From Marinilabiliaceae bacterium JC017 (GTDB lineage: Bacteria; Bacteroidota; Bacteroidia; Bacteroidales; Marinilabiliaceae): DNA of 64,000 bases. Positions within the stretch are counted from its first letter, which is position 1, and each line of letters begins with the position of its first letter. The notes below the pieces were generated by a model. That model did not search any database. It worked only from the letters and a program-made list of their open reading frames with translations, and was not told the DNA's origin. Below are positions 55,148-64,000 of the stretch, piece after piece. The stretch spans positions 1 through 64,000 of the forward strand of contig RHGE01000032.1 in the NCBI GenBank assembly GCA_004296775.1. Reading direction: 5' to 3'. A program made the translations under genes and the position numbers.

Positions 55148-55723
55148 ATGAAAAGTTTAAAAGGAACACGTACCGAACAAAATCTATTAAAAGCCTTTGC
55201 AGGAGAATCACAAGCTCGTATGCGCTATGATTATTTTGCCAAACAAGCCAAAAAAGAAGGATTGGAACAGATAGCTGCCATTTTTACAGAAACGTCATTG
55301 AATGAAAAAGAGCATGCCAAGCGCTTCTTTAAATTCTTAGAAGGCGGAATGGTTGAAATTACAGCTTCATACCCTGCCGGAAAAATCGGAACGACATTGG
55401 AAAACCTAAAAGCTTCGGCCGACGGTGAGAATGAAGAGTGGACAGAGCTCTACCCTGAATTTGCCCGTATCGCCGAAGAAGAAGGACTCAAAGAAGTGGC
55501 TGTAGCCTTTAAATTGATTGCAAAAGTAGAAGAGGCTCACGAAACTCGTTACCGCAAACTATACGACAACCTGGAAGCTGGCAAAGTATTTGAAAAAGGA
55601 GGCAAAGTAATTTGGAAGTGCCGTAACTGTGGTTATTTGCATGAAAGTGAAAAGGCTCCACAAACATGTCCGGCATGCTTGCACCCACAATCTTACTTTG
55701 AGATTAAAGAGAGCAACTATTAA
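55148..55723 (+). CDS. rbr: Rubrerythrin
   Basis: Encodes 191 residues. The N-terminal four-helix bundle (~1-145) carries the diiron ligands as Glu/His motifs (AGESQARMRYDYF, ETSLNEKEHAKRFF, VEEAHETRYRKL). The C-terminal rubredoxin-like domain has CRNCGYLHE and CPACLHPQSYF. It reduces hydrogen peroxide to water using electrons delivered by rubredoxin. It is followed by a perfect terminator. Confidence 0.97.
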   Translation: MKSLKGTRTEQNLLKAFAGESQARMRYDYFAKQAKKEGLEQIAAIFTETSLNEKEHAKRFFKFLEGGMVEITASYPAGKIGTTLENLKASADGENEEWTELYPEFARIAEEEGLKEVAVAFKLIAKVEEAHETRYRKLYDNLEAGKVFEKGGKVIWKCRNCGYLHESEKAPQTCPACLHPQSYFEIKESNY

Positions 55724-55740
55724 TTGCGAAAATATTTCCC

Positions 55741-55776
55741 AAAAAGCGGTTGTCGTGCACACGACAACCGCTTTTT
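55741..55776 (+). terminator. Terminator of the hrb-rbr operon
   Basis: A perfect palindrome of 36 bases, 'aaaaagcggttgtcgtgc' with its reverse complement, ending in five T. It lies 17 bases past the rubrerythrin stop. Confidence 0.95.
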
Positions 55777-56421
55777 CATTCAATAACACCTATGACAATC
55801 TGATTGATCTATCCTAACTTGGACAAGCCAGAAAAACATTAAGATTTAAGTATCAAGACATCAGTATCAAGTATCAAGATATAAGTAGCGAGATTACACA
55901 ACCGGGATTGCAATATCTTGCCATAAAAAACACAAATTTCACTGATAAGACACTTTATTTTACAGCATTAGTCTGAAAAAAAAGCCTCTTCTAAGGATGT
56001 TGCCTTTAGTTTGTTGTTTTAACAAAATTCATTATACACCGCGAAGGCGCTGAGGCGCAGAGATTATTCTTTGGCAAGTACAGGTTGTTTCAAAAAATTT
56101 CTATCTGTTTCAATGTATCTCCCTTTATCTCTAAGTATTTCCATCTGTTTCCCCCTCTAACTTCTGACCTCTATCCTCTCTATATATTTCCATTCAATTT
56201 GATCAACATGTTTGTAAAAGTTACTCCCTAAGCACCTATTGTCTGATCAAACGCTTATCAAATCGATTCCAACACTTATAGAAAAAACAACCACCAATAT
56301 TCATCTTATCTCATTTTTGATATTCGATTGTTTAGCATTGTATGCCATTCCGGGATTTGGACGCTAGTTAATTCGGCCATCTGGAAGAGTAGAAACATAT
56401 CTATTAACAAAAGATTAAGAG
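55777..56421. other. Gene-free region with short repeats
   Basis: About 645 bases without a gene. It contains 'gtatcaagacatcagtatca' type repeats (55848-55885, also at 33369) and a 'caccgcgaaggcgctgaggc' motif (56038). A T-rich stretch follows. The promoter of the next large gene must be in its last part; no consensus element was recognised. Confidence 0.55.
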
Positions 56422-59400
56422 ATGGATAACAACGAACAAAATATCAGACTGAATCCAACGGATCCGGCATCGCTCAAATCTGCCATTGAGTCATATATAC
56501 TTCGCATAGAAACTGAAACAATAGGTGTGGGAGAAGAAATGACCCACTGCTTCATGAAGGGAACTGAAGATGAACCGGTTTATTTATCCAATCAGGATGT
56601 CATGAACAGGGAGCTTATGGTGAAGTTGCTTTCCGTTTGGGAAATGCTTGATTTGGATCAATACACAGGTGATGAGGAAGAGCCACTGTTTTCGGAAATA
56701 GTAGTGGCAGTAAATGCCCTTCAGTTTCCGGAACTTAAAGGGACTATGGTAAAATGGGCTGAGACCATTGTTCGGATTTCCAGAAAACATAACGACACCA
56801 GCGACCTTTGGGTTGACTGTATGCATGTGTTTGGTCTGGATACGCTTTATGCCATTGCCCTGACTTATCCCGAATACATGTACTTTATCGGTCTGTACCT
56901 GATTCCCTACTGGGATGATGAGCATGCACACTATGCCTATCAGTACCTACCCATGCTTCAATCTCAATTTGGGTACTCCCGTGACCTATTAAAAACCATC
57001 GCTTTTTGTGATAATGAAGAGGCAGTCTCCCAGGTTATTGTAGAGGAGGATTATATATCTAATCATGTGGAAAAGCCACTTTATAAACACCTTTTGGCAC
57101 ATCCTGATGATTATACCTGGTTTGCCGAGTGTTTGGTTGAGAAATTCCATTTGTATCCGGTGGCGCCTGAAGATGAAAACGGGATACATATGGCTGAAGT
57201 ATGGATCAGACATATTGTTCCTGCCATGAGCCAGGAGGATTGGGAGACCAAACAGTTTATTTCCGATACGTTTGAAAATGAGGTGGCAAATCTTAGTCAA
57301 AGAATTGATCAGGTTCTTGAGGATATTCCGGAATCGGACTATTGGTTCAAAGACAAAGATGATGACGTAGAGGACGAAAATAAATCAAATGAACAACCCA
57401 AACAAAGATGGGAAGCCTTCTGCGAACTTTGTGAAAAAGGGTTTGACAATGGCGAACAGGTATTGAACTATGTTTTGGAAGGGACGCAACCGGAAGTATT
57501 GGATACCATTCCCATGGCTAATCTTTTTGAACTGGTTAAAGAGCGAGACTTATTAGGTTTGAGTGAGGCTTTTTACATTAACAGAGGTGATAATTTGAGT
57601 TGGTTTGTTTCCGATTACCTGGAAGCATTGGATGAGTACCTTCCTACTTTTTTAAGTCAATTCAGAGGATCTAAAACGAAGAAATCCAAGGGAATTATGT
57701 TGAGGGGTCTCGATGTATTGTTCCGGATTCATGGAAAGCGCTCTTTCGGTCCTGAAATTGATCTTGAGGAGGAACTGGTAGAGATATATGAGCTGTTAAC
57801 AAAGGAAGAGTTAAACCTCCGTTTCAAAGGAGATAAAGAGGCAGAAATAAGAGATGCCCTGAAAAAACATCTGAAACAGAAACGGTCACGCAGAATGACT
57901 CGTGAAAAACTGGAAAAGATTTACCAACTCTACAAACAAAAACCAGAGATATGGAATGATTTACTTCAGGGCATCCAGGTAAGTGAATATGATGATACTT
58001 CTATTCTGGAAGAGGTGGATCAACTCACCGGCACCCAAAGCCAACAGTTGGTAGGAACAGGCGTTCAACTGCTTAATGTGGCTTATATTTGTTGGCGCGA
58101 AAAAGCACATCGTTCAGATCCGATGTTAGCCCCCCTTGTATCCTTTTTTACCAATAGTTTCTGGAAACGCTTGTTATACGACTTGCTCGAAAACCAAAGA
58201 ATCGTTGATGAAAAGGAAAAAGAGAACTTCCTGGTTTTGCTGAAAGATCTCTTTGAATATGGTAATGGGATGCGGGCTGCTGAAGGCCAGAAAGAGGCCA
58301 TTCTGAAAATGGTAAAAGAGGGTAAGGATGCTCTATCAGAAGAGGAACTCCGATTAATTCACCAAAAGCCAAAGGCTACCAAATCAAAAGAGGAGATCAA
58401 CGATCGATTAAAAAGCTTTTTCCATAAAAAGGAGGAAAATCAGTGGTTAGGAATACCAGAAGTAGAGCTATTTGACTCTTGGCACATGAATGGGATTTTG
58501 GCCGCAACCATGTTCGGATTTCGGAGTTTGTCAGTGGAAATGGAAAATGGATTACTCCGCGCTTTCCACCTGATTTTAGACCTGGCCCCGGTGAAAACAC
58601 TACATACGGTGGCTAAATTATATCTCGCCGATGATGATGAGTTTTCCCTTAAAGAGTATTACGAGTTGCTGGAATTGTTCCAGCAGATGCATGTGCCTGA
58701 GGATTACCTGAAGGCCTGGCAAATCGTTTACTTTCAAAAGCACCTTCAGTGGGATAAATCCCTGGTATGGGATGACTACAGTAAATTGTTGGAGTTATAC
58801 CATACCCGCCATACGATTAACGAACAACAGATCAACCTTCATGTAACCGTTGAAAAGCGTGAAAAAGCAGGTATGCTTGACATGATGCAATATCTTGATC
58901 ATAAACACCGCCGCTTATTCATCGAAAACCTGAATGAGCAGTATCCCGAACAAGTTTATCAAGAACACTTACGCCAGGAGTTTCTGAAGGACTTGAAGCA
59001 ATTTATTGGTGAAGTAGTACGAAAGGAAGGAATGGGCAACTGGCACTACAACACAGATACTGAAAGAGCGGAACATGCCCGGTTTGTGAAAGAAATGACG
59101 GCACACCTTGAAAGTTTCGTGTTTCAGAATGGTTTGTTTGAACCCATTGAAACAGGCTTACTACCCTATCTCGACGAGGATATTCCATGCACGATAGATG
59201 ACAGCTTGTGGTATTTACCGGAACAATACCGTCACCGGGTGCTTTACTTCCATGGTCGAATGAATTATATGGATGGTGTTTATGCCTACTGGGAAGATTG
59301 GGAGGAGAAGAACAATAATATATCCCTGAATGATATGTTTGAATTGCTCCTGGAAGTAGGTTTAGGCCGCTCGTTTGCGCTCCGGTTTCTGTTGGAAAAC

Positions 59401-59826
59401 TTCCCGGATGACTACCTTGAACCACGGAATCAGGATGATTTTATTGAACAATATCATCGCATTTACGACCGTTCCTCCATCATGATTGATGAATATCAGT
59501 CCATAAACCCATCACTGGTGGTGAAAGCCGTTCGCTGGATGGGAACCGACCTGATGAACTCACCCTTCCTGCTGCAATTTTTTGCACACCGCTCCCGTAA
59601 AGTGAGGGATGAGGCGATCAAGCAGTTGTTGACAATGCCGCATATCAGTTTAGGATTTCGGAATCCATTTATGATTCAGTTTTTTCAAAATCATCCCGGA
59701 AAGGCAAGGGAATGGTTCTATTTGTACATTCAAAAAGTAAGAGCCGATTTCCCGGCAGAAAAAGTTGGCACCCATTGCGATGAGTGGCAGAAATTGTTGG
59801 ATAAAATGGAGAAGACCATCAATTAA
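56422..59826 (+). CDS. Large cytoplasmic protein of unknown family (1134 residues)
   Basis: I do not recognise this protein. It starts MDNNEQNIRLNPTD and has no signal peptide and no membrane segment. It is strongly acidic, rich in Trp, Tyr and Leu-Glu helices, and looks almost wholly alpha-helical. An acidic linker is visible at ~310-325 (KDKDDDVEDENKSNEQ) and basic stretches at ~490 (KKHLKQKRSRRMTREKLEK) and ~650 (HQKPKATKSKEEIN). There are no nucleotide-binding or catalytic motifs that I can name. The last ~100 residues (SPFLLQFFAHRSRKVRDEAI, then MPHIS) resemble a HEAT-type repeat. It is followed after a hairpin-rich gap by another unknown gene on the same strand, and the two may be functionally linked. 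Confidence 0.85.
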   Translation: MDNNEQNIRLNPTDPASLKSAIESYILRIETETIGVGEEMTHCFMKGTEDEPVYLSNQDVMNRELMVKLLSVWEMLDLDQYTGDEEEPLFSEIVVAVNALQFPELKGTMVKWAETIVRISRKHNDTSDLWVDCMHVFGLDTLYAIALTYPEYMYFIGLYLIPYWDDEHAHYAYQYLPMLQSQFGYSRDLLKTIAFCDNEEAVSQVIVEEDYISNHVEKPLYKHLLAHPDDYTWFAECLVEKFHLYPVAPEDENGIHMAEVWIRHIVPAMSQEDWETKQFISDTFENEVANLSQRIDQVLEDIPESDYWFKDKDDDVEDENKSNEQPKQRWEAFCELCEKGFDNGEQVLNYVLEGTQPEVLDTIPMANLFELVKERDLLGLSEAFYINRGDNLSWFVSDYLEALDEYLPTFLSQFRGSKTKKSKGIMLRGLDVLFRIHGKRSFGPEIDLEEELVEIYELLTKEELNLRFKGDKEAEIRDALKKHLKQKRSRRMTREKLEKIYQLYKQKPEIWNDLLQGIQVSEYDDTSILEEVDQLTGTQSQQLVGTGVQLLNVAYICWREKAHRSDPMLAPLVSFFTNSFWKRLLYDLLENQRIVDEKEKENFLVLLKDLFEYGNGMRAAEGQKEAILKMVKEGKDALSEEELRLIHQKPKATKSKEEINDRLKSFFHKKEENQWLGIPEVELFDSWHMNGILAATMFGFRSLSVEMENGLLRAFHLILDLAPVKTLHTVAKLYLADDDEFSLKEYYELLELFQQMHVPEDYLKAWQIVYFQKHLQWDKSLVWDDYSKLLELYHTRHTINEQQINLHVTVEKREKAGMLDMMQYLDHKHRRLFIENLNEQYPEQVYQEHLRQEFLKDLKQFIGEVVRKEGMGNWHYNTDTERAEHARFVKEMTAHLESFVFQNGLFEPIETGLLPYLDEDIPCTIDDSLWYLPEQYRHRVLYFHGRMNYMDGVYAYWEDWEEKNNNISLNDMFELLLEVGLGRSFALRFLLENFPDDYLEPRNQDDFIEQYHRIYDRSSIMIDEYQSINPSLVVKAVRWMGTDLMNSPFLLQFFAHRSRKVRDEAIKQLLTMPHISLGFRNPFMIQFFQNHPGKAREWFYLYIQKVRADFPAEKVGTHCDEWQKLLDKMEKTIN

Positions 59827-59845
59827 AATAGGCCATTCATAGTTA

Positions 59846-60030
59846 CCTGGGGCGATGCCCCAGGCTCTGTTATTAAAGGCCTTCAGCCTGAATTAATGAT
59901 ACGGCTTGAAGAGCAATGTCATAAAGTTTACAATTCTATGACACTAAACAGACTGAAAGTCTGATACATCAAAACTTAGGGTAACGCCCCAAGAAGAGCC
60001 TAAAACGCACCATCACAGGCTGAAGGCCTG
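59846..60030. repeat. Hairpin-rich element between the two large unknown genes
   Basis: Starts with the hairpin 'cctggggcgatgccccagg' (59846-59864). Perfect 14-base inverted repeats 'aggccttcagcctg' (59877-59890) and 'caggctgaaggcct' (60016-60029) enclose ~125 bases. 'cttagggtaacgccccaag' forms another stem at about 59970-59990. It may be a dispersed intergenic element; it could act as a terminator or mRNA-stability structure. It has no T-run directly after the stems. Confidence 0.7.
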
Positions 60031-60107
60031 AGACAATAAACGTATCCGGCTTTAGCTCACCCTTCAGGGTAATGAATACAAAACCATAACACTTAATAAA
60101 ATACCCC

Positions 60108-61766
60108 ATGGGTTACAAAATAAGACTCAAGGAACAAGGCAATTATCTCATCGAAGTATTGCGTAAAGAATCCCACAACCGTTACCATTTAGATTGGACC
60201 ATTGATCTGGGAAATGACACACACGTCATCTGCAAACAGCTTTATCAAAACACGAAATTGATTGTTTACGACTGGAGTGGCCTCCTGAGGATTTATGATA
60301 TTTCAACTAAAACTCTTCTTTTTCAAAAAGATTTTGAGACGAGAATATCCACAGGAATTAAAATTATTCACAGAAAAGGATGTATTGCCATTGCCTATAC
60401 ATGCCGAAAAGATAAAGAAAAATGGCTGGAGGTTTTGTCTCTGGATGATTACTCAACAACTGCCCGATATGAATTACCCAGGGAGACTTCAGGAGACTTT
60501 TTTCAATTGGGGATCAATGATGAATTTCTGTTTTATTACAACGATAATGATGACCTTGGGTCAACAAAATGGCAACATGGCTATTTCAAACTGGATTCTG
60601 AAACAGGAAATATTTCAAAGTTTCCATTACCTAATCCTCAGCGCGATGAATTTGAACCCCGTACCCCCTGGTTAAATCCTGAATTAAGGGTGGGCGTGAT
60701 GCCTTGTTGGGATAAAGTGGAAATCAAACAGAATGAGGCTGGAGAAAATCTTTTTGTTTACAAATTGTCAATCTTTAGCCTGGATGACTTCAGCATCATT
60801 AACACCTTTCCGGTTCGTGAATTCAGAAGCAATGAATTGAGCTGTCAGGACTATTATTGTGAAGAGATGGAGGAAGGCTTGATGAAAAAAGAGTTTAAAA
60901 CCGGAGTGTACCAGGAGGCTCAGAATGATTTTATCGAAAACCTCAATTCATTAGTTTTCGATAATGAAACATATACCTTTTGGCTCTGTTTCAGGGGCGG
61001 TATCATGATAAATGTGGGGTATAACGGGACTACCTCCGCCCAGTTTGAACCGGAATCCCATCCTGGTAACATATGTAAGGGGCGGGACGAGTTCTTTCAC
61101 TGCTATATTCATTCATGGAATAAGGAGGAATTTATCCTGAAAGAACATTGGGATTTATACCGGTTTGAAATAACGGAAGAGGATTTAAAATCGACGGAGA
61201 AAACAGTGTACAAACCGCTTAAACGGAAAGAAAAAATAGAGGTGATTCTGTCTGAAGACGATAAAATAAAACAGGCAGAGCAGGGAAAAGTGGTGATTGA
61301 AGTGGAAGACCTTGAAACGCCCGAAGGTTATTTGAATGCCTTGGATCAGATGGTTGAACTAACCAAAGATATTAGCGCCATCCAATCGGGAGGGTATTTA
61401 ATATTCAGGGTGAAAGACAAAAAGGGGAATGTTGAACAGGATGACTGCTTTTTTAAAAAAGCCGTTACTCATCCCGGGGCAAAAGAAAAGATCAACCAGG
61501 TGATCAACCAGTTCGTGGCTTATGATAGAGCTGATGGATTGTATATTGACTGCGAAACAACCGCACTGGCTTATGCCGTGTTGGAATTGGCAAAGGCCGG
61601 AGAAGAGTATGCCGAAACGGCTAAAAACTACTTTTTCACCATTGATATGGAACACGATGTATTCAACCAGGAGGAATTGGTACCTACATTGTGCGAACTC
61701 TATCCGGAGAATCCACACATTAAGGTAATCGATAAATTCCTGAGGGAGTATCACGGTTGTGAATAG
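60108..61766 (+). CDS. Unknown protein with propeller-like N-terminus (552 residues)
   Basis: Not recognised. There is no signal peptide. Residues ~1-380 show strand-turn-strand patterns of a beta-propeller (LIVYDWSGLLRIYDISTKTL, WLEVLSLDDYSTTARYEL, YKLSIFSLDDFSIINTF). A charged linker follows (~365-400), then a segment with AIQSGGYLIFRVKDKKGN. The last ~100 residues are a helical domain (CETTALAYAVLELAKAGEEY, LVPTLCELYPENPHI). It is cytoplasmic by absence of signals. It lies 281 bases after the 1134-residue gene in the same direction, with the hairpin element in between. Confidence 0.85.
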   Translation: MGYKIRLKEQGNYLIEVLRKESHNRYHLDWTIDLGNDTHVICKQLYQNTKLIVYDWSGLLRIYDISTKTLLFQKDFETRISTGIKIIHRKGCIAIAYTCRKDKEKWLEVLSLDDYSTTARYELPRETSGDFFQLGINDEFLFYYNDNDDLGSTKWQHGYFKLDSETGNISKFPLPNPQRDEFEPRTPWLNPELRVGVMPCWDKVEIKQNEAGENLFVYKLSIFSLDDFSIINTFPVREFRSNELSCQDYYCEEMEEGLMKKEFKTGVYQEAQNDFIENLNSLVFDNETYTFWLCFRGGIMINVGYNGTTSAQFEPESHPGNICKGRDEFFHCYIHSWNKEEFILKEHWDLYRFEITEEDLKSTEKTVYKPLKRKEKIEVILSEDDKIKQAEQGKVVIEVEDLETPEGYLNALDQMVELTKDISAIQSGGYLIFRVKDKKGNVEQDDCFFKKAVTHPGAKEKINQVINQFVAYDRADGLYIDCETTALAYAVLELAKAGEEYAETAKNYFFTIDMEHDVFNQEELVPTLCELYPENPHIKVIDKFLREYHGCE

Positions 61767-61849
61767 ACTGAAATTCGCAGAATTCGCAGACAAAAAACAC
61801 TGCGAATTCCGCGAAACTTTGCATTCCAGTTTTTATACGTTCTGAGTTT

Positions 61850-62160
61850 GAGGTTACAGGTTACAGGTTCAAGGTTGTGGGTTCAGGATGGACATGACAG
61901 ACTATAACTTACTTTGCGGTTCTCCGTGTTTTCTCCGCGAGACCCTGCGTTACAATTTTTATGTGTTCTGGGTTCAGGATGGACATGACAGACTATCGCC
62001 GGCTTTGCGTCTCTGCGACTTGGCGAGATATCATTTTAAGCTCTGGGTTCAAAGTGTTTATTACATTCTACTTTGCACCTCATGCGTCTATGCGGAGTAA
62101 TCCTTCGCGATTCTCCGTGTCTTCTCCGCGAGGCTCTGCGTTACAACCTTATGCGCTCTG
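61850..62160 (+). repeat. Repeated 'ctccgcgagaccctgcgtta' units
   Basis: Two to three successive units of the pattern 'ttcaggatggacatgacaga', 'ctttgcg.ttctccgtgt.t', 'ctccgcgag.c.ctgcgtta', 'tttttatgtgttctgggttc'. Another unit lies at 63490-63640. Preceded by 'ggttacaggttacaggttca'. Open frames here merely follow the repeat and are not taken as genes. Confidence 0.75.
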
Positions 62161-62599
62161 AGTTCAAAGTAACTATATTTTTCCAGTAGTATCCTGAATA
62201 AACATAGTCTCCAATCGCCGTTTTACAGAACTATCCCTTTTCCGCCTAACGGAACTACGCCATCCAGCATCAACCGGCATTACATCCATGTCAATTAAAA
62301 ACATATTGGGTATTAAATCAGATGAAACACCCTGCCCAACAGCGGAAAAGATATTTCATCCCTGCCTTCTTTCAGGGTTAAACCAACAACAGATCAACAT
62401 ACCCGATAACGTTAGTAAATTCAAGCTTTAGGGACCTATTCAATCCGACACCTATATCATTAATGAAGCTCATGGTTTGATTCCAGGAAATATTGTATAA
62501 TTTAGGCCTGGAAATTTTGAACGGGAAATATGGTATGGCCATATGGGGATATAAAGTACTCGCTTTACATCCCGGTTACCAAGATCTTAAAGCAACAAT
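62161..62599. other. Gene-free spacer
   Basis: About 440 bases of mixed sequence with no gene and no hairpin or promoter that I can support. The segment 'catcccggttaccaag' (62566-62581) has a partial inverted echo ('ttggtaaccg') at 63072-63081, downstream of the small membrane protein gene. Confidence 0.4.
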
Positions 62600-63058
62600 A
62601 TGGAAACATGGAATTTTAAAGTAAAAAGTAATCCTCAAGAGATTATTAAGAAACTACACTCCGCACTTGGATCTGGTGATGGATTTGTTTTTAATATGGA
62701 TCATGATAATAATGATTCAGTAACATTTAAAGTGCGTAAACGGGTTATATATCCATTTCAAATTTTACTAGATAACAAAATCGTTGTAAATGGGAAAATA
62801 CTAAAAACAGATACTGAAAACGAGACCGATGTAGAAATCTCTTTCGTGCATCACTTTTTTACAATAGTGTATATCTCTATGTTTATTGGCTTGGGCCTGC
62901 TTGCAATAATCTTAGGAATAAGCAGCAGTGTCTCCATGTCCATAACTGGAGGATTATTAATAGCAGTAGGAATTGTATTTTGGATTGATGTACAAAGGAA
63001 ATCCAAAAGGTATATTCAAAACTACAAGACATTAATCTCTAAAACATTAGAATTTTAA
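62600..63058 (+). CDS. Small membrane protein of unknown function
   Basis: Encodes 152 residues. An N-terminal soluble part of ~85 residues (METWNFKVKSNPQEIIKKLH ... FKVRKRVIYPFQILLDNKI) is followed by two membrane segments (VYISMFIGLGLLAIILG, then ITGGLLIAVGIVFWID) and a basic tail. I do not recognise the family; the layout, a cytoplasmic domain with a two-helix hairpin in the membrane, is common among small Bacteroidota hypothetical proteins. It stands alone, with no partner gene nearby. Confidence 0.75.
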   Translation: METWNFKVKSNPQEIIKKLHSALGSGDGFVFNMDHDNNDSVTFKVRKRVIYPFQILLDNKIVVNGKILKTDTENETDVEISFVHHFFTIVYISMFIGLGLLAIILGISSSVSMSITGGLLIAVGIVFWIDVQRKSKRYIQNYKTLISKTLEF

Positions 63059-63183
63059 GAAAGAATAAACATTTGGTAACCGAGTAGCCACCCGCCAGGC
63101 CAATAGCCTGGTGGAAAAGCTCTCACACCAACCCATTCCAACGTACAGAACAACCTGTACACTAGCCCCTCCCTCCCTTTTGA

Positions 63184-63333
63184 TCCAAATGTCCATCTGA
63201 CATTTCAACCTCAGACACGCAAGACGTTACTCAATATCGTGGGCAATTAAAAACCGACACAGTCAAGAGCGAATTTGGGTTTATTGATAGAGATGAAGAC
63301 ATTTGGTTATACCCGGAAGCCAGAGAGGTATAG
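63184..63333 (+). pseudogene. Possible gene fragment, 49 codons without a start
   Basis: Between an in-frame TGA and a TAG there are 49 open codons with no ATG. The last 20 codons read like a protein end (EFGFIDRDEDIWLYPEAREV, exactly 20 residues). Composition and wording look more protein-like than the surrounding repeats, but chance cannot be excluded at this length. No family recognised. Confidence 0.3.
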
Positions 63334-63489
63334 CCATATATCCAGAATCCCGTTAATTGTACCCACATCTCATAAATACTGACCTTACTGTAAGATCAGA
63401 CCATAATAACCATAAGCGTGTGAAACTATCATACCGGTGCTATGTTCCGCGTTCAAAGAGGTTATTACATTCTCCTTCGCATCTCATGC

Positions 63490-63640
63490 GCCTCTGCGGT
63501 TCAATCCTTCGCGGTTCTCCGTGTCTCCTCCGCGAAACTCTGCGTTACAATTTTTATGTGTTCTGGGTTCGAGGTTACGGATTCAGGATGGCCATGACAG
63601 ACGATGACCTACTTTGCGCCTCTACGTCGTGGCAAGGTAT
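63490..63640 (+). repeat. Repeated 'ctccgcgaaactctgcgtta' unit
   Basis: Same unit as at 61850-62160, including 'tttttatgtgttctgggttc' and 'ttcaggatgg.catgacaga'. Preceded by 'gcctctgcggttcaatcc', the usual short intergenic motif. Confidence 0.75.
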
Positions 63641-63744
63641 TTTAACGACATGTATGAAGTTGCTAGCGAAATGCGCAGACTAAAATTAAAAACAGCCGCC
63701 AGGCTCCGCCCGACAGCTGCTCTCTCAAGGTATCACTCACTCAA

Positions 63745-63987
63745 TTATGCTATTTCACCCACTTTTTTCTTACTCACATTATCCACATCAAAACCCCAGG
63801 CACCCAATTTACGCAGGTCATCGGGGTATTGCGCTTTCAGTAAATTACGAACACGTTGCATCTCCTTGGTGATCTCCCGCATCGCTTTTTTCTTTTGCTC
63901 ATTCATCTCCTCCTTCAACCGGTTAGCCTCATTGGCCTTCATCTCAAAGTCCAGCATTTCATCAACTTTCGTTTTAATAGCATCCAT
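63745..63987 (-). CDS. Small coiled-coil protein, function unknown
   Basis: Encodes 80 residues, complete within the window (ATG at 63987). Residues ~8-52 are highly charged and helical, a likely coiled coil (FEMKANEANRLKEEMNEQKK). The C-terminal part contains LRKLGAWGFDVDN. I have a loose sense of similar W-G-F endings in other Bacteroidota hypothetical proteins, but cannot name a family. The rest of its operon, if any, would lie before it beyond the right edge. Confidence 0.6.
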   Translation of the reverse strand: MDAIKTKVDEMLDFEMKANEANRLKEEMNEQKKKAMREITKEMQRVRNLLKAQYPDDLRKLGAWGFDVDNVSKKKVGEIA

Positions 63988-64000
63988 ACTAACAACCGAA

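Noticed and set aside
1-64000. tRNA, rRNA and tmRNA genes
   Set aside because: Looked for cloverleaf-type sequences and conserved rRNA stretches; none could be supported.
1-64000. Insertion sequences with transposase genes
   Set aside because: No transposase or integrase motif was found in any frame; the mobile-looking elements are all non-coding.

Overview
The window is a stretch of a Bacteroidota chromosome. Evidence: promoter -7 elements of the TAnnTTTG type (clearest before rpsF, with TTTG 19 bases upstream), a C-terminal type IX secretion (T9SS) sorting domain, SprB repeats, a TANFOR-type N-terminal domain, a LptD/amidase/RidA neighbourhood and adjacent agmatine deiminase and N-carbamoylputrescine amidase genes. 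Rubrerythrin, a flavin reductase-rubredoxin fusion and an NfnAB-like pair suggest an anaerobe or microaerophile; a Marinilabiliales/Bacteroidales-type bacterium is plausible, but the species cannot be fixed from the sequence.

Layout. (1) 1-5.1 kb: one small secreted propeller-like protein inside a dense field of repeats: hairpin-forming dispersed elements, 22-23 bp tandem arrays, and a 43-codon relic of a second TANFOR gene. (2) 5.1-30.6 kb: eight consecutive minus-strand genes for exported, mostly giant proteins. In transcription order they are a helical secreted protein, a 1502-residue beta-rich protein, a fibronectin-III protein, a 2558-residue SprB-repeat adhesin with a T9SS tail, an outer-membrane beta-barrel, a 2047-residue TANFOR protein carrying an HEXXH motif, and a second fibronectin-III protein; the isolated propeller gene lies further downstream. 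(3) 30.8-34.7 kb: the same repeat families again, around a threonine/serine exporter gene. (4) 34.7-55.8 kb: ordinary chromosomal genes: TlpA-like lipoprotein, M3 peptidase, agmatine-to-putrescine pair, dnaA, MCE protein, amidase, lptD, ridA, rpsF-rpsR-rplI, NfnAB with a dihydroorotate dehydrogenase-like protein, and an oxidative-stress pair. (5) 56.4-64 kb: two large unrecognised proteins, two small hypothetical proteins and more repeats, with a possible group II intron relic and a gene fragment.

The most interesting part is the secreted-protein locus. A perfect 70-bp direct repeat lies on either side (375-444 and 30894-30963), and imperfect inverted copies of a ~200-250 bp element flank it at 1-196 and 31058-31320, so deletion or inversion of the whole ~30 kb is possible. 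Two of its giant genes show abrupt changes of base composition inside the reading frame (about 10.8-10.95 kb and 19.0-19.05 kb). The relic of a second TANFOR gene stops matching close to the first of these steps. This is the pattern expected if a conserved export module is joined to exchangeable C-terminal modules, as in polymorphic secreted effectors. No Rhs gene or recognisable immunity gene is present.

Protein families were assigned by reading motifs and architecture; no database search was possible.
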